Of a DNA stretch of 64,000 nt, positions 17,052 through 26,123 are shown piece by piece. The notes beneath the pieces are model-generated. The model was not told where the DNA came from. It searched no databases and worked only from the letters and a program-made list of their open reading frames with translations. The stretch covers positions 3,378,501-3,442,500 of the forward strand of contig NZ_CP010978.1 in NCBI RefSeq assembly GCF_000271665.2, given 5' to 3'. The first letter of the stretch is position 1. Every line of letters begins with the position of its first letter. The DNA is from Pelosinus fermentans JBW45. Its GTDB lineage: Bacteria; Bacillota; Negativicutes; DSM-13327. Position numbers and translations under genes: made by a program.

Positions 17052-17849
17052 CTAACTATTCTCAATAAGGTAGGATAGCATCTCATTGCTATCACACATA
17101 GCATTGAACTTTTCTTTACCGATGGTATCAATCAGAATATTTCCCCAAATATCATGTTTAATATATTCCTTAGCTACTAGAATAATACTTGGTGTTGTTG
17201 TCCAAACACCATCCGTTTCTCCATTTTCGCCAATCTCGCAAATCACCACTTCTTTGGAATCTCCAATTACTATAGTAAGCCTCTTCCCCAGTCTCGCTTG
17301 TGATGATATTCCACAGCTATCCAAATTAATATAATAGCTACTTTCCATTGTTGAATTTCCAAATACCCCTGCAATAACTGTAACGCCTCTTTTTTTTGCT
17401 TTTGCTATAGCATCATGTAATAGAACATCCTCATCTGGCCAAATGGATAGCAAAAGGGATATGTTCGTATTATTAATGATACTTATAGCTTTCTCGACAA
17501 AGGTTTCATATCCAGAAAAATTAAGTGTTATATCAATATCAGGTAAAGGTTCTGTTTGTTTCAGCTGTTTTTCTAGATCTTGTATCATGGAAGTAAATTC
17601 TTGCTTCAATTTAGCTAAAAGAGTTTCTGACGGAACCGGGTAATACTTTCCCGTTTCTGTAGCACTCTCAATAATAGCACCTTTAATCTTAAGTCGGTTT
17701 AATGTCTCATAAATTTTTGCAGATGGAATTTTTCCTATCTTACTAATTTCATAGCCATTAGAAGGATATTTTCGGATTAAGGCATAATAAGCTTTTGCTT
17801 CATAAGACGAAAAACCAAGTTGCTCTAACTTCAACATTATATCGTTCAC
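17052..17849 (-). CDS. TrmB-family transcriptional regulator
   Basis: A 265-residue protein with an N-terminal TrmB winged helix (LGFSSYEAKAYYALI...YEISKIGKIPSAKIYETLNRL) and a C-terminal phospholipase-D-like ligand domain (ISLLLSIWPDED, TVIAGVFGN). TrmB regulators typically sense sugars or other small metabolites. I prefer the GTG at 17849, which has AGGGGG seven bases ahead. It shares a strand with the ProC-like reductase immediately downstream and probably controls it. Confidence 0.85.
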   Translation of the reverse strand: MNDIMLKLEQLGFSSYEAKAYYALIRKYPSNGYEISKIGKIPSAKIYETLNRLKIKGAIIESATETGKYYPVPSETLLAKLKQEFTSMIQDLEKQLKQTEPLPDIDITLNFSGYETFVEKAISIINNTNISLLLSIWPDEDVLLHDAIAKAKKRGVTVIAGVFGNSTMESSYYINLDSCGISSQARLGKRLTIVIGDSKEVVICEIGENGETDGVWTTTPSIILVAKEYIKHDIWGNILIDTIGKEKFNAMCDSNEMLSYLIENS

Positions 17850-18000
17850 TCCATCACCCCCTTCTATCATTTTTATTAATCTATTTCATGCTCCTCGTTA
17901 GTTCCTATCTTAATTCTTAAATTGTATTCTGACAATAACTACTCGGGTACGGTGTATAAAAGTTTTTTTCAAATTATAGCTATCAAAAAAATCCATATGG

Positions 18001-18037
18001 AAAAGCGGTCGAGAAAATAAATCCTTCAACCGCTTTT
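18001..18037. terminator. Hairpin, possible terminator
   Basis: AAAAGCGGT and ACCGCTTTT form a 9-bp stem in the interval between the TrmB gene and the XRE remnant. The T run is short. Confidence 0.4.
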
Positions 18038-18089
18038 CGATAATGCCTTCCTGCTAATAAACGAATATGGTCCACGCTAATCTTAAACA

Positions 18090-18193
18090 AAAATGTTTCT
18101 TTTATGGACATGGCACCAAAGTCACTTAAAACACTGTTTACAAGTTTGGAAAAGCTAGTAAAACCAAGCCCTATAAGGCTCTGTAGTCTGTTC
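18090..18193 (-). repeat. 104-bp repeat spanning the 3' end of an XRE regulator gene (copy A)
   Basis: It matches 31282-31385 closely over about 100 bp, including TTAAAACACTGTTTACAAGT and AGTAAAACCAAGCCC. One half is the last 13 codons of the XRE remnant; the other half is downstream sequence ending in the dispersed GGACATGGCACCAA motif. Confidence 0.75.
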
Positions 18194-18408
18194 TTTAGCT
18201 GGCATAAAAAATTGAATTACATCAACCTCTAAACCGTCAGCAATAGCAAAAAGAACATCAGTGAGTACGCCTTAGTAGAATTAGGTGCTTCAATTTTACT
18301 AAGATAACTTTTGCTAATTGCAATCTTATCAGCTAGTTCATCCTGAGACAGTCCTCGTTTCATACGGTAGTAAGCAATTTTTTTAGCAATCTGTCGATAA
18401 CGAAACAT
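18155..18408 (-). pseudogene. Frameshifted XRE-family regulator
   Basis: From the ATG at 18408 the frame encodes MFRYRQIAKKIAYYRMKRGL and SQDELADKIAISKSYLSKIE, a Cro/CI-type helix-turn-helix. After KAYSL one base is missing; a second frame continues DVLFAIADGLEVDVIQFFMP to a stop at 18155. The intact gene would have had about 85 residues. The 3' end is duplicated at 31282-31385. Confidence 0.78.
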
Positions 18409-18411
18409 GCA

Positions 18412-19212
18412 TTAACTTAAAAATGTAACATCTAATGGATTTCTATCTACTAATCGCTTATAACTATACTTAGGATATCCAACCATAACCGCAGCTGTTA
18501 TCTTTTTTCCTTCTGGAATATTGAATAATTTAAGCATCGGTGAATTCTCAATAAATGCACAAAACTCAAAAATTCCAGCCCAACAGGATCCAAGTCCTAG
18601 TGAAGGAGCATATAATTCTAGATAAGTCAAATATGAAACAGAGTTATCTCTGGCACTTCGAAGATCTTTATCTGCAATAGTTATGATTAAGTTAGGAGCA
18701 CCGCGGAAAATTGAATCAACTCCATCTTCCCTGTAACTTCTAATATCTTCTTCTACTAGATACCTTAATGGGGAATTTTCCATCATCTGAATAGAAATTT
18801 CAGTAGCTTTTTCAATTAATTGTTTATTTTCAACTACCACAAAGGATATACCTTGACTATTTTCTGCAGTAGGAGCTAGCCTTGCAATATCAATTAATTT
18901 TGTTAATTTCTCTCTAGATACTGACTCGTCTTTATAATTTCTTATGGAACGGCGCGACCTTAAAAAATGCTCTGCCTGCTGTGCATTTAACTTAGGAAAA
19001 TCTTTTGTATCAACTTGTTGTATTAAAGGTGTTTTTTTATTATCTATAGCGGCATTAGGGCATATAGCAACACAATGTCCGCAGGCAATACAAGTGGTGT
19101 TTGCTATTTCTTCTGGTCCCTTTTCTCCCATTTTTAGAACATATACTGGACATTCTTTAATACAAAGTTCGCATTTAATACATTTTTCTTCATTTACAGT
19201 TATAAGTTTCAT
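18412..19212 (-). CDS. 4Fe-4S ferredoxin-nitroreductase fusion protein (second copy)
   Basis: A 266-residue paralogue of the protein at 14698-15510. An N-terminal 2[4Fe-4S] ferredoxin (CIKCELCIKECP, CIACGHCVAICP) is followed by a nitroreductase domain (RRSIRNYKDE, LGSCWAGIFEF, and the shared C-terminal YPKYSYKRLVDR). Electrons probably flow from the clusters to FMN and then to a nitro- or quinone-type acceptor. AAAGGAA supports the ATG at 19212. It is followed 4 nt later by the XRE remnant and preceded by a flavodoxin-like gene, so it may form a redox operon with it. Confidence 0.9.
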   Translation of the reverse strand: MKLITVNEEKCIKCELCIKECPVYVLKMGEKGPEEIANTTCIACGHCVAICPNAAIDNKKTPLIQQVDTKDFPKLNAQQAEHFLRSRRSIRNYKDESVSREKLTKLIDIARLAPTAENSQGISFVVVENKQLIEKATEISIQMMENSPLRYLVEEDIRSYREDGVDSIFRGAPNLIITIADKDLRSARDNSVSYLTYLELYAPSLGLGSCWAGIFEFCAFIENSPMLKLFNIPEGKKITAAVMVGYPKYSYKRLVDRNPLDVTFLS

Positions 19213-19398
19213 TTTAATCAATTCCTTTTAGAATAGTTTTTTAGCACTCATATGCTAAAATAAAAAGTCTTAATGCCTTTTTATTCAGTAAATTCAGTAA
19301 TTTCCCGCTGCGATTTACTCCAGATATCTTTTTTACACATCATACAAATAATCTTTTTGTGCCTTTTCTTTCTCTGTCATAACTACCTCCTTTAACTA

Positions 19399-19944
19399 CT
19401 AAATATTATTGCCCATCTCTTCTGCAAGGACAAGAGCTCTAGTAGATAATATATCTCCTTTACTGTTAACACCTGGAACAACCAAATAACCTCTATCTGA
19501 CCATTTTTGATAATAGGCAATCTGTTTATATGTGCTAATAATACCGCTAAATACAGATTCATCATCCTCTTCTCCGCAAACCAGAAGCATACTTTCCTTT
19601 ATATTTAGCTTCTTCTCTCCAATTATAAATGAATAAGTTTTGTCTATGACTGCCTTAAGCTGAGTCGGAAATGAAAACCAATAAAGTGGTGTTATAAAAA
19701 TGATTGCATCTGCCTTTTCTATAAGAGGAGCAATGCTATTAAAATCGTCATCAAATGAACAAGGCTTCCCTTTACTGTAACAAGTATCACAGGCCATACA
19801 CCCCATAATTTTTTTTCTACCAACTTCACATTTAACTACTTCGTGTCCTGCTTTGTTCGCTCCTTTTATAAACGCATCGGCCAATAAATCGCTATTTCCC
19901 CCAATTCTTGGACTACCAGTTAATACTAGAATCTTCTTCTTCAT
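19399..19944 (-). CDS. Flavodoxin-fold NAD(P)H-dependent FMN reductase-like protein
   Basis: A 181-residue flavodoxin-fold protein. The N-terminal phosphate-binding loop TGSPRIGGNSD, the CxxC-containing MGCMACDTCYSKGKPC typical of iron-sulfur flavoprotein relatives, and ITPLYWFSFPTQLKAVIDKT are visible. It likely binds FMN and a metal or cluster, and reduces small acceptors. AAAGGAAG supports the start at 19944. It is divergent from an HxlR regulator at 20064-20405, the usual arrangement for this pair. A truncated second pair lies at 20900-21457. Confidence 0.88.
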   Translation of the reverse strand: MKKKILVLTGSPRIGGNSDLLADAFIKGANKAGHEVVKCEVGRKKIMGCMACDTCYSKGKPCSFDDDFNSIAPLIEKADAIIFITPLYWFSFPTQLKAVIDKTYSFIIGEKKLNIKESMLLVCGEEDDESVFSGIISTYKQIAYYQKWSDRGYLVVPGVNSKGDILSTRALVLAEEMGNNI

Positions 19945-20063
19945 AGTTCTCATTCTTCCTTTCTTAATTATATCGTTGACACTACCCAAAGTATAATTTA
20001 TAATATGATATTAGTAAAGTACGTACATTGAGGTTATGTACTAACCTAAAGGGAAGTGTAAAA

Positions 20064-20405
20064 GTGTCAATTGAAAATTGCAGTCTAACTGGTGTAAATA
20101 TAAACAATACTGGTTTTGGATATACGTTATCACTTATAAACGGTAAATATAAAATGATTATCATGTATTGGCTTGCTGAATATAAGCCAGTTATGAGGTT
20201 CAATGAACTCCAACGTTCTATTGGCACAATTTCCTTCAAAACTTTAAGTAAAACACTTAAAGAAATGGAAGATGATCAACTAATAATACGCGAAGAATAC
20301 CCTCAAATCCCACCAAAAGTCGAATATAGTTTATCAGAACGTGGAAAATCACTCATACCTATCTTAGATATGATGTGTACTTGGGGTGGTAAAAATCGTC
20401 TATAA
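20064..20405 (+). CDS. HxlR-family transcriptional regulator
   Basis: A 113-residue HxlR winged-helix protein (TLSLINGKYKMIIMYWLAEY, RFNELQRSIGTISFKTLSKTLKEME). A GTG at 20064 with AAGGGAAG ahead is the likely start. It is divergent from the flavodoxin gene and is its likely regulator. It is similar to the truncated HxlR copy at 20900-21165 (EIPPRVEYKLSE there, QIPPKVEYSLSE here). Confidence 0.88.
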   Translation: MSIENCSLTGVNINNTGFGYTLSLINGKYKMIIMYWLAEYKPVMRFNELQRSIGTISFKTLSKTLKEMEDDQLIIREEYPQIPPKVEYSLSERGKSLIPILDMMCTWGGKNRL

Positions 20406-20604
20406 AGCATTTTAGCTTTACGTTGTGTTTTCTCACTAGCATGATAAGGATCTCTTGACCATATTTCCCTTTTAAATAAAAATCCAGCATACACAAATGC
20501 TGGTTAATTTCAATATATTTATAGCACATCTATAATTTATACAATTACGAAGATGTAGCAGGAGAGCATTACAAAGCCCTTACAAAACCATGTTTTGAAC
20601 TGAA

Positions 20605-20652
20605 CCCCTTGTATTGGACATTTAAGAAAAAGTCCAATACAAGGGGTATTTT
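20605..20652 (+). terminator. Strong Rho-independent terminator
   Basis: Fifteen-base perfect arms (20605-20619, 20632-20646) are followed by TATTTTT. It lies 200 nt after the HxlR stop, with no gene between. Confidence 0.85.
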
Positions 20653-20695
20653 TGCGTTTATAATCAAGAGTAATACAACGTTCGGAGGATAGATA

Positions 20696-20850
20696 ATGAG
20701 CAAAATATATTACTGAGAAATTCGAATGTGGCTAGAGTATCTGACCGTACTATTTCCTATCATACCGATTTTAAAGTTAAAGCTGTTCAAGAGTAATTAA
20801 CCGGGAAAACACCCAATCAAATTTTTATCGAAAATGATATGATGCAAAAA
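20696..20850 (+). pseudogene. Remnant of an IS3-type transposase helper ORF
   Basis: After a GGAGG-led ATG the frame breaks at codon 7. A second frame then reads NSNVARVSDRTISYHTDFKV, a stop in place of Tyr, and LTGKTPNQIFIEN. This is the N-terminal pattern of the helix-turn-helix protein that goes with IS3-family transposases. The rest of the element is missing. Confidence 0.6.
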
Positions 20851-20857
20851 CAATCGA

Positions 20858-20893
20858 AAAAACCTGCCATTTGTATGCAATGGCAGGTTTTTG
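20858..20893 (-). terminator. Rho-independent terminator of the truncated HxlR gene
   Basis: AACCTGCCATT and AATGGCAGGTT (20861-20871, 20879-20889) with A/T runs on both sides, 7 nt after the HxlR remnant's stop. Confidence 0.85.
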
Positions 20894-20899
20894 GGCAAG

Positions 20900-21165
20900 T
20901 TAGAAAGATGATTTTTTATATTTATAAACTTCACATCCCCATTTATCAAGAGATTCCAAAACAACGGTGAGTTTTTGACCAAATTCTGATAATTTATATT
21001 CTACTCTTGGTGGAATTTCATTGTATTGATGACGAATAACAAGGCAATCTTCTACGAGCTCTTTTAAATTTTTTGAGAGCATCAGACTGGAGATGCCGTC
21101 AACTTTCTTCTGTAGGTCATTAAATCGAATAACTCCATTTTGTGAATCTATTATTACCAATTTAC
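20900..21165 (-). pseudogene. HxlR regulator lacking its N-terminus
   Basis: The frame starts in mid-domain at KLVIIDSQNGVIRFNDLQKK and continues normally to the C-terminus. About 25 N-terminal residues and the promoter are missing. The break coincides with the 5' break of the flavodoxin remnant on the other strand. Confidence 0.8.
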
Positions 21166-21457
21166 AGGTCAAGCAAAAGTTTGGTTAGATCGCACATTCC
21201 CAATGATTGGAGATATGATTGGAGATAATTTTGTACCGAGACATCCAGATAAAAAGGTAATAACGATATTTGCTCAAGCAAACCCAGATCCTAAAATAGG
21301 TGCAGAGGGCATTAACTTTGTTAATAATGTTTTTGCACTTTATGGTTGGGATTTAAAGGATAGCATTCATTGCTGTGGAACTAGTGATTCTAATTTTGCA
21401 ATATCTGAGGAGTTAACTTTAAGAGCATTTAAGGATGGGGAAAATCTAATTGGATAA
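21164..21457 (+). pseudogene. Flavodoxin-family oxidoreductase lacking its N-terminus
   Basis: The frame begins in mid-protein (TGQAKVWLDRTFPMIGD), continues FVPRHPDKKVITIFAQANPD and ends LRAFKDGENLIG. It corresponds to the C-terminal half of a roughly 185-200-residue FMN reductase. It has no start or promoter and directly abuts the truncated HxlR copy. Confidence 0.8.
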
Positions 21458-21947
21458 ACTCCTCGAAAAAACATTAAATATAAAATAAAAAGCGGTTTTA
21501 TCTGCTAAGAACGGAAATAATCGCAAGGGATTCAATATGGTTACAATTGTGCATGCAGCTGAAAATATGCCACTTATACAACAAAACTTCAACTTGGATC
21601 ATGATTTTGGACTAGACATGTCCATTAGCCGATTCTTCTAGATAAATTATTTGTGAATTGCTTAATGATTGTCGAAGATTCCTTAATTCAATTATAAATT
21701 TTGCAAATCCTACTTTACATTCATACTCCAGATCGTTTATTGAGTCCAATGATCTACAGCAAATTGTTTGCACTCTAAGATTCAAAAATCTCTCGCCCCA
21801 AGCTGTTCTCATTGCATTGTCCCACATTCTTGTGTAAGTTCTCGCTGACATACAGGACAAAAAAATTTTCCCTTCATATAAGAGTCCTATCGCCGCAACA
21901 CGGATAGGTATACTTCATTTTGTATCACTTTCATTTCTTTGATTTAT
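21458..21947. other. Interval without a secure gene
   Basis: The only sizeable frame is 21612-21860 on the minus strand (82 codons, no recognisable domain, no ribosome-binding site). Just upstream, in shifting frames, the codons for PCCGDRTL and CPVC suggest a decayed zinc-ribbon (CPCC-type) protein. I would not annotate a working gene here. Confidence 0.4.
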
Positions 21948-22751
21948 CTACCAATATACAATTCTTGACACTTCGAAAGCTAACATTTTTAGCACAGCCA
22001 AATATTCTCGGATAGCATAGTTAATCATAATTGCGCGCGGTGTTTCTGAGGATATCCCATAAACTACAGGATAGTACCTATAAGCTATATGCTTTGCTCT
22101 AAACATATGATAGTCGCTAGTAATAATTAATATTGTTGGCACTTCTGCCCCATACAGTTGGGTCAAAAGCAGCCTTGTATATCTTAGATTCTCATCACTA
22201 GTCGTAGAATTTTCTTCTTTTAATACCCTGGATTCACTTATTCCGTGGACAATTAAGTATCTTTTCATTACTTCAGCTTCTGTTATTATTACTTGCTTTC
22301 CGAAACCACCAGAAGCTATTATCGTAGCATTAGGATTTGCATTAAGGTATTCAATGCTTTTATCAAGCCTTCTCTTAAGCGTAATTGATGGCTCTTCTCC
22401 CTGAATACCAGCCCCTAACACAACTACATAATTGACTCTTACATTATCATTGGATTTTAAGGATTGGAAAACAAGAGTCTCTATCCATATAAAACTAACC
22501 AAGCCGATTACTAGCAACAAAGACAATATTCGATTTAATAGCAGTAATTTATAATTTAAATTTTTATTTACGGATGTTCCAAATGTCATACCATAGAGAA
22601 CTAAAAACAAACCGCTTGTTATTAAAGAAAATGTACCAAAAGTGATACCAAAAACGTTAAATGCCAACACCATTCCGATCATGACAAATCCTACACCAAT
22701 ACTGACTAATCCTAAACCTATTTTCGAATTCAAATTTCTCCGTACTAACAT
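21948..22751 (-). CDS. YdcF-family (DUF218) membrane protein
   Basis: A 267-residue protein with three or four N-terminal membrane segments followed by a DUF218 domain: VVVLGAGIQGEEPSITLKRR, SGGFGKQVIITEAEVMKRYL, EENSTTSDENLRYTRLLL and ITSDYHMFRAK. The family (YdcF, SanA, ElyC) sits at the membrane and is linked to envelope integrity and cell-wall precursor handling. GAAGGTGG precedes the ATG. It lies 167 nt downstream of an Lnt-like gene, also an envelope function. Confidence 0.85.
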   Translation of the reverse strand: MLVRRNLNSKIGLGLVSIGVGFVMIGMVLAFNVFGITFGTFSLITSGLFLVLYGMTFGTSVNKNLNYKLLLLNRILSLLLVIGLVSFIWIETLVFQSLKSNDNVRVNYVVVLGAGIQGEEPSITLKRRLDKSIEYLNANPNATIIASGGFGKQVIITEAEVMKRYLIVHGISESRVLKEENSTTSDENLRYTRLLLTQLYGAEVPTILIITSDYHMFRAKHIAYRYYPVVYGISSETPRAIMINYAIREYLAVLKMLAFEVSRIVYW

Positions 22752-22918
22752 CTAGTCCACCTTCAACCTTTAATTTATCTACCTTTGCATTATATCAATT
22801 CACTTCTATTACATGTTATGGAATGATAATCATCTTGATTGGATAAGGCTTTGAGTCCATAAGTTATCTGACTTTACACTAATTTTCTTTCCTTCCGTGA
22901 CATGCCACATTCATACTG

Positions 22919-24388
22919 CTAAGGTTTAGTCAGCAGTTCATTAGGTTTTCTAAGCGACAGAAAAATACATAGTATAATAAAAGTCCCTAGACATATCCAT
23001 GCAAAACTATCACCCAATTTGCTATATATTGAGTTTCCTTTACCAAGCCTTACTTCACCTACTAAAACAGATCCACCATCCTCTACATCACTAGATACCA
23101 TTTCGATAATACGACCTCTACTATCACTTAAGGTTAATAATCCCCACTGCCCAGCTCGTGCTACTGCGTAATTTCCTTCAACTCCCCGCATAATTGCAAC
23201 ACGCGCATGGCTCCAACCATCATCATGGAAATCCAGTGCAGGAACAAAGACAATATTTACTCCTTGCCTACTGTAATCCAGTGAAGGTTGTGTAAAATCC
23301 ATATCTTTACAAATTTCAATGCCCCATTTATCTATGATTCCAAGATCAGTTCCTGGGGTATACCTACTTTCAAATGCAGATAGCAGATGTTTTTTATCAT
23401 ATTCTAAAAGCACTTCTCCTAACGGCGAAAAGACATAGGAGGAATTGTAAAGTTTCATTTTATCTTTTCTAGTTACTCCTACAATTAAATTTACTTTATT
23501 CTTTTGTGCTGCATTACTCAGGCGCTGAAAATTATCGTCATGAGTCTCTATAGTAATAATCTTTTCTGGCAGCAAGACAACTTCGGCCCCTGACTGTGCA
23601 AGAAAATCAATCTTTTGAATATATCGTTGAATAGTGTCTGCAACTTGTTGTTTATCCCTGTTTGTTGCCACGACTAAGTATTGTTCTAAATTAGTAGAGA
23701 TAGAAGCAATACCGATTTTTATATTGGCCCCCTCAACAGGCGTATGCAAGCGGTAAAATCCAAATAGAATCACAAATAAAAGTAGACTTAATGAAATTAG
23801 ATTCGCTTTTGTGCTTAATCTTCGATTTTGAGGATAATGATAAGTTAAAGCAATACTTGAAGGGAAAAGAGCCATCAAAAAAGTAATTCCCCAGATACCT
23901 GTGATTGATGCAATTTGAATAAAAGATAAGTTAGATACTTGTGTATAAGCAATGCTATTCACAGCTCCATGAGGAGAATATAATGAAGCAATGAATTCGT
24001 AAGCAGTTAAACCGCTCGCAAAAACAAAGCTTGCATACCCACCTCTCCATCTGACAGCAATATGACGGAAAATAGCAAGTACACTTGCAAATGCAGTTGC
24101 ATTAATAACAAGCAAAGGCCAGTAAACAGTAAGGGGAAGCACCGCATGAGGATTGGATGATCCAAATAAGTATGAAAAAAATCCCGTCAGAAATGTGGAA
24201 ACTAATGATCCTTTCAATGCATATGTACAAAGAAGTAAAAGTGCAATCCAAGTAAAATACCAATACTCAGTAGACAAATAATATGAGACTGCAATGAGAA
24301 AAATTGTAAAAATACAATGTAGTAGGCTATAAAAATTACTCCACTTGTAACTATTTATAATATTTTTAAAGCTTTTTCCTAATTGCAT
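22919..24388 (-). CDS. Apolipoprotein N-acyltransferase-like protein with nitrilase domain
   Basis: A 489-residue protein with six or seven N-terminal membrane helices, a C-terminal helix, and between them a nitrilase-fold domain. The catalytic triad is visible as Glu in LLPEKI, Lys in YDKKHLL and Cys in GIEICKDMDF, matching the Lnt arrangement. Lnt adds the third acyl chain to lipoproteins in diderm bacteria. This protein is shorter and more divergent than E. coli Lnt, so a related amidase/acyltransferase function is equally possible. Confidence 0.8.
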   Translation of the reverse strand: MQLGKSFKNIINSYKWSNFYSLLHCIFTIFLIAVSYYLSTEYWYFTWIALLLLCTYALKGSLVSTFLTGFFSYLFGSSNPHAVLPLTVYWPLLVINATAFASVLAIFRHIAVRWRGGYASFVFASGLTAYEFIASLYSPHGAVNSIAYTQVSNLSFIQIASITGIWGITFLMALFPSSIALTYHYPQNRRLSTKANLISLSLLLFVILFGFYRLHTPVEGANIKIGIASISTNLEQYLVVATNRDKQQVADTIQRYIQKIDFLAQSGAEVVLLPEKIITIETHDDNFQRLSNAAQKNKVNLIVGVTRKDKMKLYNSSYVFSPLGEVLLEYDKKHLLSAFESRYTPGTDLGIIDKWGIEICKDMDFTQPSLDYSRQGVNIVFVPALDFHDDGWSHARVAIMRGVEGNYAVARAGQWGLLTLSDSRGRIIEMVSSDVEDGGSVLVGEVRLGKGNSIYSKLGDSFAWICLGTFIILCIFLSLRKPNELLTKP

Positions 24389-24551
24389 AAATCATTTCCT
24401 TCTTCCCAAACCTTTTTTCGTGTTACCTCTGATTCATTAATTCGAATTATATACCATATTTTCCCTGACAACAATAAAAACCAGCATATATAATACTGGT
24501 TCATACTTGCTTATATTTGCTTTTTATGGATCTAATTTAATACTATCAAAG

Positions 24552-24602
24552 TGTTACTTTTATGGACATGGCACCAATGGCAAGTAAATATAGGTTACAT
24601 CA
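24552..24602 (-). repeat. Intergenic repeat resembling the interrupted DUF255 sequence
   Basis: The minus strand reads ATGTAACCTATATTTACTTG followed by CCATTGGTGCCATGTCCAT, which aligns with the 41-bp insertion plus the CHWCHV codons in the DUF255 gene near 11887-11927. Related shorter cores lie at 18094, 31288 and elsewhere. Confidence 0.6.
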
Positions 24603-24656
24603 AGATAACTTGTTACCATATTATTGACCTTCCTTCTTGTAGCGTAACAAAAAAAA

Positions 24657-25238
24657 TTAAATTTTATCATGAAATACAGTAGCAGACTTATCATCTCTCG
24701 TTTTTGCAAAAACCATCGTATTTCGAAGTCGACCATCAGGTGTAAGTGTTTCATTATAAAGAATACCTTCGAGTCGAAATGCTAGTTTCTGAGGTATTGC
24801 TCTACTTCTTAGATTATTGTCATCACAGCGAATTTCTACTCGATTCGCATTTAGTTCATGAAAAGCAAATTTCGTTAACAACTGCACAGCCTCGGTTGCA
24901 TAACCTTGGTGTTGACAGGATGTTCGTATCCAGTAACCAATTTCAAATTTGGGAACTGACCAATCAATATGATGTAATCCAGCTCTACCAATAAAGTTCT
25001 GTTCATCTTTAGTAAAAATATAGAATGGTAAATCTCTCTTTTCTTTAAATGCCTCAAGAGCAGTAGTTGCTCTTTCTTTACACTCCTCCACACTTGGAAT
25101 ATGTGTAGCCCAAGTTAGCCATTTTTTCAGATCATCAATAGATTCTTGAATTGCTTGCTGCATTAATGGCGCATATTCAATGTCAGGAGCTTTTAATGTT
25201 AGTTTACACCCTTCTAAAAGTAGAGGTATACCTTCCAT
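24657..25238 (-). CDS. GNAT-family N-acetyltransferase, RimJ/RimL type
   Basis: A 193-residue GNAT enzyme. It has the acetyl-CoA-binding loop in the degenerate form SCQHQGYATEAVQLL, the preceding FEIGYWI strand and the downstream NANRVEIRCDDNNLRSRAIPQKLAF block of the RimJ/RimL/RimI group, which acetylate protein N-termini or small amines. AAAGGAGG supports the start at 25238. It is monocistronic. Confidence 0.88.
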   Translation of the reverse strand: MEGIPLLLEGCKLTLKAPDIEYAPLMQQAIQESIDDLKKWLTWATHIPSVEECKERATTALEAFKEKRDLPFYIFTKDEQNFIGRAGLHHIDWSVPKFEIGYWIRTSCQHQGYATEAVQLLTKFAFHELNANRVEIRCDDNNLRSRAIPQKLAFRLEGILYNETLTPDGRLRNTMVFAKTRDDKSATVFHDKI

Positions 25239-25391
25239 TATAATCAGAATCCTCCTTTTAACGATTTTCAATTTACTTATAGATTAACTATTTAATTGAT
25301 AAACTAAATATAGGGACTGTTCCGATGAGTCAATCCAAATTTACAAAATCTAACATCCTATATTCTCTTGTAATATTTACCATCAATATAC

Positions 25392-25436
25392 AAAACTCCT
25401 GCAGGATTCTTATTAGAATCCTTACAGGAGTTTTCT
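25392..25436 (-). terminator. Bidirectional Rho-independent terminator
   Basis: Arms at 25392-25409 and 25416-25434 with a 6-nt loop and an A/T run on each side, downstream of the small hypothetical gene at 25467. Confidence 0.88.
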
Positions 25437-25466
25437 CATTGGATAGTTCCTAAATGGCATATCTGC

Positions 25467-25892
25467 CTATAAGTTCCCCATAACCATGCCAATCTTCATG
25501 CCATCAAAGAAGCCCTTGTTATAGTGCATATAGGTAGCCGTTACCATCATTAGAGTAACGGCTTCACTCACTTCCTCCGCCTGCCCTTCTAATAGTAGAT
25601 CAACTTGCTCCATTAGGCTTGTATATTCACTTGAGAAGTTACCAAATTGCAACTTCTCCTCTGCTTTATCCTGACGCATCAGAATAAATTCCTGCCAATC
25701 ACGCAGGGCATCCCCTTTATCCATCCATCGTCCGGTAAGCATACTTTTAATAGGTACAGTGATTTCTTCTTGCCCCTTTTGATCTGGGGGCAGAATCTCC
25801 TTCATTCTATCTGTCAATTTTCTTTGACAGCGCCGGCTTTTCCTCTTTCGCTTCGCTATTACTGATATCAATTTATATCCCCCCATATTCAT
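25467..25892 (-). CDS. Hypothetical helical protein
   Basis: I do not recognise this family. The predicted product is about 140 residues, mostly alpha-helical, with a basic N-terminus (KRKRKSRRCQRK), a Trp-rich middle (GRWMDKGDALRDWQEF) and a C-terminal YNKGFFDGMKIGMVMG segment reminiscent of small Firmicute proteins that end in a GxxDGxK turn. GGGGGG at about 25880 would serve a TTG at 25871; the ATG at 25892 is the alternative. A hairpin (about 25902-25945) overlaps the upstream side. Confidence 0.5.
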   Translation of the reverse strand: MNMGGYKLISVIAKRKRKSRRCQRKLTDRMKEILPPDQKGQEEITVPIKSMLTGRWMDKGDALRDWQEFILMRQDKAEEKLQFGNFSSEYTSLMEQVDLLLEGQAEEVSEAVTLMMVTATYMHYNKGFFDGMKIGMVMGNL

Positions 25893-26089
25893 ACTGCATG
25901 GAGCTTCTTCTATTCCTCTAGCTACATATAGGAATAGAAGAAACCAACACACAGCTACTTAATGGGAGAAATTAAAAAGCCCATGCGAGGTTTTTTAAAC
26001 CTACACATGCGCTTTGCTTCATCTTGATTGCATGCAGACGCTCAGCTTCTGCCAGAACTACAATCCTACTATCCCGAACATACCATCCC

Positions 26090-26118
26090 TTGTTTTCAGG
26101 GAAAGTTCACGGTATAAT
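26090..26118 (+). promoter_or_regulatory. Promoter of a candidate small RNA
   Basis: TTGTTT and TATAAT are spaced by exactly 17 nt, about 6 nt ahead of a strongly structured stretch with a terminator end. Confidence 0.55.
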
Positions 26119-26123
26119 AAATT

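Noticed and set aside
19222-19398. Short ORF after a strong ribosome-binding site (AAAGGAGGT) near 19379
   Set aside because: It reads MTEKEKAQKDYLYDV and stops after 15 codons. It may be an acetyltransferase-like remnant but is too short to claim.
21612-21860. 82-codon minus-strand ORF as a real gene
   Set aside because: No ribosome-binding site or known domain, and it lies in a degraded stretch with zinc-ribbon codons in other frames.
25970-26105. Minus-strand open stretch (KGWYVRDSRIVVLAEAERLH)
   Set aside because: About 40 codons with no start, no ribosome-binding site and no family I recognise.
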